From Sphingobacteriaceae bacterium (GTDB taxonomy: Bacteria; Bacteroidota; Bacteroidia; Sphingobacteriales; Sphingobacteriaceae): a stretch of 7,373 nucleotides of DNA. A program made the translations under genes and the position numbers. Below, piece after piece: positions 1 to 5,834 of the stretch. The notes below the pieces were generated by a model, which did no database searches, was not told the DNA's origin, and saw only the letters and a list, made by a program, of their open reading frames with translations. Position 1 is the first letter of the stretch, and each line of letters starts with the position of its first letter. The DNA lies in the NCBI GenBank assembly GCA_025450155.1, contig JANWIB010000037.1:1-7373 (forward strand). The letters are read 5' to 3'.

Positions 1-1526
1 GCCCGCAAAATTTAATGTTGCAAACACCTCGATATAACTCAACAGAAGAAAAAGTAATTGTAGCAGCCGTAAGCCAGGAAGGGAAAACAATAGTAGAACT
101 TAACCGGCAAACCGGCACCTTTAAACAACTTCTACCCTTCCAAAAGCAATTACTTTCCAGGCCAGTTTATGCCGGAAATCAAATCGTATTTAAAGCGCAT
201 TATAACGGAATTGATAATATCTATCGGCTTAATCCTGAAAATGGGCAATTATTTCAATTAACTTCTGTAAAGTTTGGAGCTAAAAATCCATTTTATGATG
301 AAAAAATAGGAAGATTATATTTCAATAATTACCAGGTAACCGGTTACGATATTTCATTTATTTCCTTTGAGGGTTCGGGTGGCAACAAAATAGATAACCT
401 ATCCAACGATTTTCATAATGAGTACATCGAGCCCCTTGTATTACAGGAAGGCAATAAAAACGCTTTCGATTCCATTCCGAATAAAAAATACAGTTCAAAA
501 CCCTATAAAGAACTTAATAACCTGTTTTACTTTCACAGTCTAGTGCCTGCTATTGAAGAAAACAGTAACGATGATTATAATTATGCGCTCAGGCTGCAAT
601 CAGACAATAAACTGAACACCTTAAGTTTTTATACCACTTACCGTTTTAACAATGCACTTAAAAAAAGTGATTATTTAGCCGGATTCACCTATAGCCGCTT
701 CTACCCTATTCTGGATGTTTCTTACACCAATCAGGCCCGGTTAATTTACCGCAGAAACGTTGTAAACGGCGTTACGCAATTGACGCCAATAACCTGGAGA
801 GAAAACGTACTCAATACTGAAATCACTATTCCCTTTACGTTTAATCAGCTTAACCAGAATTACAACTTGAATTTTAAAGCCGGAACAGATTATACAACCC
901 GATATAATATCGTGAATGGAAACAAAAACTTCGTACGGATAATTGATTTCCCCATGCATTACCAGGCGGCTTTTGGACATAGTACCAGTAGAAGTGCCCG
1001 GGATTTAGCGCCACGATGGGCGCAAAATGTTACACTGACTTATCGCCATTTTCCGTTTGAAAATCAATTGCAAGGAAAATTATTCACGCTAAAAAGCAAT
1101 TTCTATTTTCCGGGTTTGTTCTCCAATCATTCCTTTCAGCTATCCTTTAATTATCGAAATGGCAGCGGCAGTTATCAACAAACGCACAATATCCCTTATG
1201 TAAGCGGCTACGCTAACCTTACCCCTACTAAAAACTTAATTAACACCTTGTTGTTAGATTATCGGTTTCCTTTATTTTATCCCGATTGGGAGGTTGGCCC
1301 GCTAGCTTACATCAAACGAATAAAAGGGGGCTTTTTTGCAGATTTTGAAAATATTAGAAAAGGAAATTCCTTTTCTCCCCGAACGTATGGTATTGAACTT
1401 AGTGCTGACATGAACCTGCTTCGGTTTTATCTTCCGAATTTTGATGCAGGCGTAAAAATTATACTGATAAACGAAAAGCCGCGACAAAATCCGATATTCG
1501 AACCAACGGTTTCCTATAATTTTTAG
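1..1526 (+). CDS. TolB-like beta-propeller plus outer-membrane beta-barrel protein, 3' part (5' end outside window)
   Basis: The frame is open from position 3 with no stop upstream of the ATG at 15, and the residues before that Met (PQNL) fit a propeller strand, so I treat this as the C-terminal 507 residues of a longer protein. Roughly the first 130 residues look like WD40/TolB-type blades: repeats built on patterns such as 'GNQIVFKAHYNGIDNIYRLN' and 'GRLYFNNY' followed by a polar turn. A polar linker (about 130-185, with KKYSSKPYKELNNLFYFHS) leads into about 320 residues of alternating aromatic/polar strands with short turns, typical of an outer-membrane beta-barrel. The chain ends ...SYNF, and a terminal Phe on the last strand is the usual BAM recognition signature. 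Bacteroidota commonly encode large proteins with a TolB-like propeller and such a barrel, sometimes with an N-terminal peptidase-like domain; whether one is present here cannot be seen. Substrate and function are unknown. The stop lies 2 nt before the LapA-like gene, implying co-transcription. Confidence 0.75.
   Translation, partial: PQNLMLQTPRYNSTEEKVIVAAVSQEGKTIVELNRQTGTFKQLLPFQKQLLSRPVYAGNQIVFKAHYNGIDNIYRLNPENGQLFQLTSVKFGAKNPFYDEKIGRLYFNNYQVTGYDISFISFEGSGGNKIDNLSNDFHNEYIEPLVLQEGNKNAFDSIPNKKYSSKPYKELNNLFYFHSLVPAIEENSNDDYNYALRLQSDNKLNTLSFYTTYRFNNALKKSDYLAGFTYSRFYPILDVSYTNQARLIYRRNVVNGVTQLTPITWRENVLNTEITIPFTFNQLNQNYNLNFKAGTDYTTRYNIVNGNKNFVRIIDFPMHYQAAFGHSTSRSARDLAPRWAQNVTLTYRHFPFENQLQGKLFTLKSNFYFPGLFSNHSFQLSFNYRNGSGSYQQTHNIPYVSGYANLTPTKNLINTLLLDYRFPLFYPDWEVGPLAYIKRIKGGFFADFENIRKGNSFSPRTYGIELSADMNLLRFYLPNFDAGVKIILINEKPRQNPIFEPTVSYNF
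1356..1376. repeat. Perfect 21-nt inverted repeat (10-nt arms, 1-nt centre)
   Basis: The arms AGAAAAGGAA and TTCCTTTTCT are exact reverse complements around a single A at 1366. The element sits inside the barrel-coding region and encodes RKGNSFS in frame. As RNA it could fold as a 9-bp stem with a 3-nt loop, but no U-tract follows and the gene continues for 150 nt, so it is not a terminator. It may be chance in purine/pyrimidine-rich coding DNA. Confidence 0.45.
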
Positions 1527-1528
1527 TT

Positions 1529-1810
1529 ATGAGCTTAAAAACCATTTTCATCATTATCGTAACCGTTTTAGTTACGGTCGTATTAATGAAAAATCAAGAT
1601 GAAGTGCCTGTATGGCTCTTCGGCGAAGCACGTATTTCCAAACTGGCCATATTTGGTGTGATGTTTGGACTTGGGTTTATTATTGGTGTACTAATTGCCC
1701 GCCCTCGTAAAAAATCAGCTTCAACAGAAGTTTCTGAAGAAAATAAAAATGATGTTAACCCCGAAAAACCTTCTAACCTTAGTGATGAGGATAGAGAGTA
1801 TATCAGTTAG
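1529..1810 (+). CDS. LapA-domain (DUF1049-like) small inner-membrane protein
   Basis: A 93-residue protein with two hydrophobic segments (about residues 4-20 and 38-57) joined by a short loop containing KNQDEVPVWLFG. The asparagine just after the first helix, the aromatic-rich turn and the second Gly-rich helix ending in basic RPRKK match the LapA/DUF1049 family (related to LapA/YciS of E. coli, which is involved in lipopolysaccharide assembly control). The C-terminal tail of about 33 residues is acidic/polar and probably cytoplasmic. The start lies 2 nt after the upstream stop and the stop is 1 nt before the next gene, so translation is probably coupled across all three. The family assignment is from pattern recognition; a specific role in LPS biogenesis in Bacteroidota is inference. 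Confidence 0.8.
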   Translation: MSLKTIFIIIVTVLVTVVLMKNQDEVPVWLFGEARISKLAIFGVMFGLGFIIGVLIARPRKKSASTEVSEENKNDVNPEKPSNLSDEDREYIS

Positions 1811-1811
1811 C

Positions 1812-2330
1812 ATGAAACGTTTTTTATTCTCTCTATTTTTCCTTTTGACTGTTCTTTGGTTACAGGCACAGGAGCTTATTCCACAGAATTACAGACTTAA
1901 AACCAAAGAAGATTTTCAGCAATACGAATCAACGGTTAAAAGTTGTATGGAATGGCTCATTCGTACTCCCCGCTCTGAAAATACAGCTAAACGCATCGCG
2001 GTTGAAGAATTTACTGTAAAATGGATTAAGGATACGCCTTATCTAACTGTAGTTATTGAACCCTATGTAATGAAATTGGCTAAAAAAAATCCTGATTTAC
2101 TGCTCACCTTTATGTTTGGCTATACCGCATACCAACTGCAACATCCTGAAAATAAAGCGCTTTTGACCCCACATGTAGCGGGGTTGGAAAACCTAGCAAA
2201 AGATTATACACTGAATAAGGCAACGTTTAAGGAGGATGAAAAGATAGAGGAAATACTGGAATTACAAAAGAAAGGAGAAATAAGTGCTTGGGTTAAAACG
2301 CAGTTAAGCCAACCGGAATTAGAAAACTAA
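1812..2330 (+). CDS. Small secreted/periplasmic protein of unknown function
   Basis: 172 residues from the ATG at 1812. The frame stays open further upstream (another ATG at 1695), but that would overlap the LapA-like gene by over 100 nt, whereas the 1812 start gives a textbook Sec signal peptide: MKR, a hydrophobic core (FLFSLFFLLTVLWL), then QAQ with likely cleavage before Glu21. The mature part is about 150 residues, mostly helical in character, charged, with one cysteine (Cys45) and no lipobox. I recognise no catalytic motif. A hydrophobic stretch around residues 95-110 (DLLLTFMFGYTAYQL) could be a buried helix. The gene lies 1 nt after the LapA-like gene, and its 3' end overlaps ispE on the opposite strand by 4 nt. 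Its position in an envelope-gene run suggests a periplasmic role, but the function is unknown. Confidence 0.75.
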   Translation: MKRFLFSLFFLLTVLWLQAQELIPQNYRLKTKEDFQQYESTVKSCMEWLIRTPRSENTAKRIAVEEFTVKWIKDTPYLTVVIEPYVMKLAKKNPDLLLTFMFGYTAYQLQHPENKALLTPHVAGLENLAKDYTLNKATFKEDEKIEEILELQKKGEISAWVKTQLSQPELEN

Positions 2331-3130
2331 ACATTGTAATAAACAGTACAGATTTTTTCCAACTCAGGTAATTTCACTTCCTTTTTAAAAATCCCATATA
2401 CCGAAGCGCCACTACCACTCATGGAGGCATATAGGGCTCCAGACTCATACAAAGCTGCTTTTACTCCTCTTATTTCCGGATGATTATTAAAAACAGAATC
2501 TTCAAAATCATTTTTTATTGCATTTCGCCACGCTTCAATGGGTAATTGGATTAATTCTTTTAAAGATTCATCCGGTAGCGCCGGTTTTACTCCGCGATAA
2601 GCTTCCCCTGTAGAAACATGCGCACCAGGCATTACGAGCACCAGGTAATAAGACGATAAGCTCAGGTGTATCGCTTCAAATTCATCGCCTTTTCCAAAAG
2701 CAAATACAGGCCTGTTATGAAGGAAAAAAGTACAATCGGCACCAAGTTCCCGGGCATAATTTTCCATTTGGACCAAACTTAAACCCAACTCAAATTTATC
2801 ATTCAGCAAACGAATAAAAAAGGCAGCATCAGCAGAACCACCACCCAGTCCGGCTCCTATTGGAATATTTTTATGGAGATGAATGGTAATAAAAGGAAGG
2901 TCGAAATCCTTCCTTAACAAATCATACGCTTTAAGGCAAAGATTTTCATTGGCATATCCCGGAATCGCTATGCCAGATGTCTGAAAATTTAATTGATCAG
3001 CTTCTACAATTTCTAAAACATCATTAATTTTAATGGGATAAAAAACGGTTTCGATCGTATGATAACCATCGCCACGACGTGCGATAACGTTTAAGCCAAT
3101 ATTGATCTTAGCATTCGGAAACGCTATCAT
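2327..3130 (-). CDS. ispE: 4-diphosphocytidyl-2-C-methyl-D-erythritol kinase (IspE)
   Basis: This enzyme phosphorylates the 2-hydroxyl of CDP-methylerythritol using ATP, the fourth step of the MEP route to IPP/DMAPP, in the cytosol. The 267-residue length is close to the usual 260-290. GHMP-kinase motifs are in order: N-terminal PNAKINIGL (5-13) with the conserved Lys8; the ATP loop PIGAGLGGGSADAA (90-103); the catalytic Asp132 in GADCTFF, where most homologues have a small aliphatic residue at the Cys; STGEAY (173-178); and the C-terminal glycine loop MSGSGAS (237-243). The ATG at 3130 gives the expected N-terminus right before the first motif. It is divergent from thyA (87-nt gap) and convergent with the small secreted gene, whose stop it overlaps by 4 nt. 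All key residues look intact. Confidence is very high. Confidence 0.97.
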   Translation of the reverse strand: MIAFPNAKINIGLNVIARRGDGYHTIETVFYPIKINDVLEIVEADQLNFQTSGIAIPGYANENLCLKAYDLLRKDFDLPFITIHLHKNIPIGAGLGGGSADAAFFIRLLNDKFELGLSLVQMENYARELGADCTFFLHNRPVFAFGKGDEFEAIHLSLSSYYLVLVMPGAHVSTGEAYRGVKPALPDESLKELIQLPIEAWRNAIKNDFEDSVFNNHPEIRGVKAALYESGALYASMSGSGASVYGIFKKEVKLPELEKICTVYYNV

Positions 3131-3174
3131 AAATTATACACATTTAACGTTTTTTTAAACAATAAATAGGATGC

Positions 3175-3182
3175 CAAAAATA
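3175..3182 (-). promoter_or_regulatory. Candidate -7 box of the ispE promoter
   Basis: Read on the minus strand, TATTTTTG matches the Bacteroidota -7 element TAnnTTTG exactly. It lies about 45 nt upstream of the ispE start, leaving a leader of roughly 35-40 nt. The nearest upstream TTTG (minus strand, 3209-3212) is separated by 26 nt, more than the usual 19-21, so the -33 half is weak and the call is tentative. Confidence 0.35.
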
Positions 3183-3193
3183 CATTTATTTCC

Positions 3194-3212
3194 TTTGTAA
3201 CATATGTACAAA
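3194..3212. promoter_or_regulatory. Inverted repeat TTTGTA-N7-TACAAA in the ispE/thyA divergent region
   Basis: Six-bp perfect arms (3194-3199 and 3207-3212) flank a 7-nt spacer containing CATATG, ending 5 nt before the thyA ATG. The left arm overlaps a one-mismatch -7 candidate for thyA (TTCCTTTG, 3190-3197), and the right arm contains the TTTG upstream of the ispE -7 box. It could be an operator shared by the two divergent genes, or simply promoter halves that look symmetric. No clear thyA -33 box is visible. Confidence 0.3.
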
Positions 3213-3217
3213 CTACA

Positions 3218-4012
3218 ATGAAACAATATCTGAATTTGATGCAACATGTGTTGGAGAACGGCACACAAAAACACGACAGGACAGGGACGGGAACGATCAG
3301 CGTTTTTGGCTATCAAATGCGTTTTGACTTGCAGAAGGGCTTTCCGCTGGTGACCACTAAAAAACTCCATTTGCGCTCTATCATACACGAGTTAATTTGG
3401 TTTTTAAAAGGCGAAACTAATATTAACTATTTAAAAGAGAAGGGGGTAAGCATTTGGGATGAATGGGCAGATAAAAATGGCGAATTAGGCCCGATTTACG
3501 GCTACCAATGGCGTTCGTGGCCAACACCTGATGGGAAACACATTGATCAAATTACGCAAGTAATTAATCAGATCAGAAATAACCCCGATTCCAGGCGAAT
3601 TATTGTTTCGGCCTGGAACGTGGCTGATATTGAGAAAATGGCTTTACCTCCCTGCCATAGTTTCTTTCAGTTTTACGTAGCGGACGGAAAGCTTAGTTGC
3701 CAACTTTACCAACGCAGTGCGGATATTTTCCTGGGCGTTCCGTTCAACATTGCTTCTTATGCTCTATTAACCATGATGATGGCCCAGGTTTGCAATTTAC
3801 AGCCCGGCGACTTTGTGCATACGTTTGGTGATGCACATTTATACAATAACCACCTCGAACAAACGCAGCTACAGTTAAGCCGTGAGCCTCGTCCGCTTCC
3901 AACTCTAAAATTAAACCCTGAAGTGAAAAATATTTTCGATTTCAAATTTGAAGACTTTCATTTGGAAAACTACGATCCGCATCCGCATATTAAAGCGCCA
4001 GTAGCAGTGTAA
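3218..4012 (+). CDS. thyA: Thymidylate synthase (ThyA)
   Basis: Converts dUMP to dTMP with 5,10-methylenetetrahydrofolate as carbon and hydride donor, releasing dihydrofolate; it acts as a cytosolic homodimer. The length (264) equals that of E. coli ThyA, so residue numbers coincide. Visible residues include phosphate-binding Arg21 in RTGTGT, Glu58 in HELIWFLKG, Trp80, Tyr94 in GPIYGYQWRSW, Arg126/Arg127 in DSRRIIVSAWN, nucleophile Cys146 in LPPCHSFFQFYV, the CQLYQRSADIFLGVPFN block (161-177, with Arg166, Asp169, Asn177), HTFGDAHLYNNH (201-212), and the C-terminal KAPVAV that closes over the active site. The gene starts a same-strand run ending in folA, the enzyme that recycles its dihydrofolate product. 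There is no Shine-Dalgarno motif, as is normal for Bacteroidota. The gene appears intact. Confidence 0.98.
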   Translation: MKQYLNLMQHVLENGTQKHDRTGTGTISVFGYQMRFDLQKGFPLVTTKKLHLRSIIHELIWFLKGETNINYLKEKGVSIWDEWADKNGELGPIYGYQWRSWPTPDGKHIDQITQVINQIRNNPDSRRIIVSAWNVADIEKMALPPCHSFFQFYVADGKLSCQLYQRSADIFLGVPFNIASYALLTMMMAQVCNLQPGDFVHTFGDAHLYNNHLEQTQLQLSREPRPLPTLKLNPEVKNIFDFKFEDFHLENYDPHPHIKAPVAV

Positions 4013-4035
4013 TTGTAATACCTAAAAGTATCCAG

Positions 4036-4650
4036 ATGAAAATATTAAATAAAGTGATAATCACTTTGATGCTGATAATCACTTATAACCTAACACGGGC
4101 TCAAACTATTCACATTGATTCTGGCAATATTAAAAGAGAATTTTTAGTAAAATATGAATCTGATAGTATAAGAAGATATTTACGTTTTGATAAAGATAGC
4201 GCCGACACAGTTTACGGATACCTGAATTACCAGGTTTATGGAAAAGAAAAGCTTACACCTCCTCCTTTAAAATTAAAGGACGAGATAAAATATCTAGATA
4301 CTTTACTACAAATAGCAATAAAGCATATTCACATGAATATGCTAATCCAATTATCCGGATTTGCTCCCTTCTTATTTCAAGATGTTAAAGAACGCCAAAT
4401 ATTCGCATTTGAACATTCTGCCCAATGGAAAGCATTAAACAATCGTCCAGAACAAAAAACTTACGAAAAAATAGCTGAAATCATGCTAAATAGCCATGTT
4501 TATCATGATTTAGAAGATTTCTTTCATAAGAAGGGTTATAAAATTAAGCAAATAGGGCTCGAAAAGGTAGATTACCAAACAGGAATACCAATGCCACTCA
4601 TGACTACATTTGAGCTGATTGCTACTGATGGGAAAGGTACGACACCTTAG
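4036..4650 (+). CDS. Secreted orphan protein of unknown function
   Basis: 204 residues beginning 23 nt after the thyA stop. The N-terminus is a Sec signal peptide: MKILNK, hydrophobic IITLMLIITYNL, then TRAQ with likely cleavage after Gln23. The mature protein of about 180 residues is rich in charged and aromatic residues, has no cysteine and no lipobox, and shows no motif I recognise. There is a helical stretch around 82-105 (KDEIKYLDTLLQIAIKHIHMNM) and several histidines (97, 99, 127, 154, 157, 164). My hand count of G+C is 200/615 (about 32-33%), well below sampled stretches of thyA (about 44%) and the downstream reductase (about 42%), which could mean later acquisition or relaxed codon use. 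Its place between two enzyme genes of nucleotide/redox metabolism gives no functional clue. That it is a real gene is supported by the signal peptide, length and gap-filling position. Confidence 0.75.
   Translation: MKILNKVIITLMLIITYNLTRAQTIHIDSGNIKREFLVKYESDSIRRYLRFDKDSADTVYGYLNYQVYGKEKLTPPPLKLKDEIKYLDTLLQIAIKHIHMNMLIQLSGFAPFLFQDVKERQIFAFEHSAQWKALNNRPEQKTYEKIAEIMLNSHVYHDLEDFFHKKGYKIKQIGLEKVDYQTGIPMPLMTTFELIATDGKGTTP
4051..4084. repeat. 17-nt perfect palindrome plus overlapping 12-nt direct repeat
   Basis: AAAGTGAT-A-ATCACTTT (4051-4067) is a perfect inverted repeat with a one-base centre. TGATAATCACTT occurs at 4055-4066 and again at 4073-4084, an 18-nt period that keeps the reading frame. 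Both lie in the signal-peptide codons of the orphan gene (residues 6-17, coding VIITLMLIITY). The shape is operator-like, but hydrophobic-core codons such as ATA/ATC/ACT could produce it by themselves. Confidence 0.4.
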
Positions 4651-4692
4651 ATCATTTATAACTCGCATGTGCTTTTTAAAAGTTAACTATTT

Positions 4693-5238
4693 ATGACAAC
4701 GAACAAAAAGAAAATATTAGCCATATCCGGCAGCACAAGAAAAAATTCAACAAATTCTTATTTAATTAATGCAATTGCACATTTAACCGCTGCACAATTC
4801 GATTTAGAAGTTTTTGATCGTATAGCTGATATCCCCCATTTCAACCCCGACAGGGACAATGAAACTGCCCCGGAAGAAGTTTTTGATTTTCGCAGGCAAA
4901 TACGAGAAGCGGATGGCGTACTGATTTGCACGCCCGAATATGCCATGGGGGTACCGGGATCTTTAAAAAACGCTATCGACTGGACAGTTTCTTCTTGCGA
5001 ATTTTCCCATAAACCGGTTGCTTTAATTACAGCATCGTCATTAGGACAAAAAGGACATGCCGCCTTATTGGAAACGCTAAACGTAATTGAATCAAAAATA
5101 ACCGAAGATACCCAATTGGTAATTTCATTCGTAAAAACAAAAGTGAGCAATGCATCTGAAATAACGGATCCAAAAACACTTACGGAGGTAAAGAATTTGA
5201 TTAATGCATTTGATAAAATTATCACTAATGTCCAATGA
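4693..5238 (+). CDS. NAD(P)H-dependent FMN reductase-family flavoprotein
   Basis: 181 residues with a flavodoxin-like fold, matching the NADPH-dependent FMN reductase family (SsuE/ChrR/YieF type) in length and motifs. The first strand ILAISGS leads into the FMN phosphate loop GSTRKNSTN (13-21). The flavin-contacting PEYAMGVPGSLKNAIDW (81-97) is the family hallmark, and a third loop follows the strand PVALITASSLGQKG (108-121). These enzymes use NAD(P)H to reduce bound or free FMN, quinones or metal oxyanions in the cytosol; the physiological substrate cannot be told here. No signal peptide. The start is 42 nt after the orphan's stop, with no Shine-Dalgarno motif and no promoter I can defend in the gap. 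The stop overlaps the folA start by 4 nt (ATGA), so the two are translationally linked. It could loosely supply a redox function, but a link to folate is inference only. Confidence 0.9.
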   Translation: MTTNKKKILAISGSTRKNSTNSYLINAIAHLTAAQFDLEVFDRIADIPHFNPDRDNETAPEEVFDFRRQIREADGVLICTPEYAMGVPGSLKNAIDWTVSSCEFSHKPVALITASSLGQKGHAALLETLNVIESKITEDTQLVISFVKTKVSNASEITDPKTLTEVKNLINAFDKIITNVQ

Positions 5239-5723
5239 TTAAAATATCACAAGTGGTAGTTGTAGACGAAAACAATGCAATTGGTAAAAATAATCAGTTA
5301 CTTTGCCACCTTCCGGCAGATTTAAAACATTTTAAGTCCCTCACTATGGGTGCGCCAGTAATTATGGGTCGAAAAACCTTCGATTCCATGGGTAAGCCCT
5401 TAGTTAATCGCAGAAACATTGTAATCACTCGTCAGGATATAAAAATTGAAGGCTGCGAAGTAGTACACTCTATTGAAGAAGCAATGGTATTGTGTAAAGG
5501 CGAAGAAAAAGTTTCTATAATTGGCGGGGCCGATATTTTCAGGCAGTCGCTTCATTTGACTGATATTATATACTTAACCCGCATACATCATCAATTTGAT
5601 GCAGACACCTATTTTCCACCTATAAACGTTGAAGAATGGAAGGAGGTTTCGAGAGCGTATCATGAGGCAGATGAAAAAAACATATTTCCTTATTCTTTTA
5701 TCACCCTGAAACGGAAAACCTAA
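5235..5723 (+). CDS. folA: Dihydrofolate reductase (FolA)
   Basis: Reduces dihydrofolate to tetrahydrofolate with NADPH in the cytosol, regenerating the cofactor used by ThyA upstream. The 162 residues match the usual 155-170. Landmarks, with E. coli equivalents: the IGKNNQ loop (16-21, Met20-loop region), catalytic Asp29 (E. coli Asp27) in HLPADLKHFK, PVIMGRKTFDS (41-51, NADPH binding), NRRNIVITR (58-66), IIGGADIF (95-102, Gly-Gly pair), YLTRI with Thr115 (E. coli Thr113), and DTYFPP (124-129). Oddity: E. coli Pro21-Trp22 correspond here to Leu23-Cys24. The Leu is common among Bacteroidota DHFRs, but the Trp (or another aromatic) is normally kept; the Cys codon TGC is one base from TGG. Otherwise it is complete and looks functional. 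The start at 5235 overlaps the reductase stop (ATGA), consistent with coupling. Confidence 0.96.
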   Translation: MIKISQVVVVDENNAIGKNNQLLCHLPADLKHFKSLTMGAPVIMGRKTFDSMGKPLVNRRNIVITRQDIKIEGCEVVHSIEEAMVLCKGEEKVSIIGGADIFRQSLHLTDIIYLTRIHHQFDADTYFPPINVEEWKEVSRAYHEADEKNIFPYSFITLKRKT

Positions 5724-5750
5724 CCGATTGATATTTTCTGGAATTAACAA

Positions 5751-5780
5751 TTTCATAAATTAAAAAATTAGTTAGATTTG
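5751..5780 (+). promoter_or_regulatory. Bacteroidota-type promoter for secDF
   Basis: TAGATTTG at 5773-5780, followed by C, matches the -7 consensus TAnnTTTGY exactly. An imperfect -33 element TTTC (consensus TTTG) at 5751-5754 is separated from it by 18 nt, close to the usual spacing of about 19. The implied start of transcription is near 5786, giving a leader of about 50 nt before the secDF ATG. It sits in the 111-nt folA-secDF gap, so secDF is probably a separate transcription unit. I see no terminator hairpin for the folA unit in the same gap. Confidence 0.5.
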
Positions 5781-5834
5781 CCGTCTTAATCAAAAAAGAG
5801 CTTCTTAGAATAGAACTACACAATTCAAATTAAA

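Noticed and set aside
15..17. ATG as the true start of the first gene
   Set aside because: The frame is open to the window edge, the protein would begin in mid propeller without a signal peptide, and an outer-membrane barrel needs one.
1695..1811. Upstream extension of the secreted protein's frame, giving a 211-residue product
   Set aside because: It would overlap most of the tail of the LapA-like gene and bury the clear signal peptide that starts at 1812.
3155..3388. Minus-strand reading frame across the ispE/thyA gap and the start of thyA
   Set aside because: It overlaps conserved thyA codons and the promoter region, and its product (Cys/His-rich, no motif) looks random.
4651..4692. Possible terminator (CTTTT-T-AAAAG) or promoter between the orphan and the flavin reductase
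   Set aside because: The stem is five A-T-rich pairs around one base with no following U-tract, and no TAnnTTTG box is present.
4758..5225. 155-residue antisense reading frame opposite the flavin reductase
   Set aside because: It mirrors the codons of a clearly recognisable enzyme, with Ser/Ile-rich composition and no motif, so it is a shadow.
5724..5772. Intrinsic terminator after folA
   Set aside because: The region is AT-rich but I could not find a GC-containing stem followed by a T-run.
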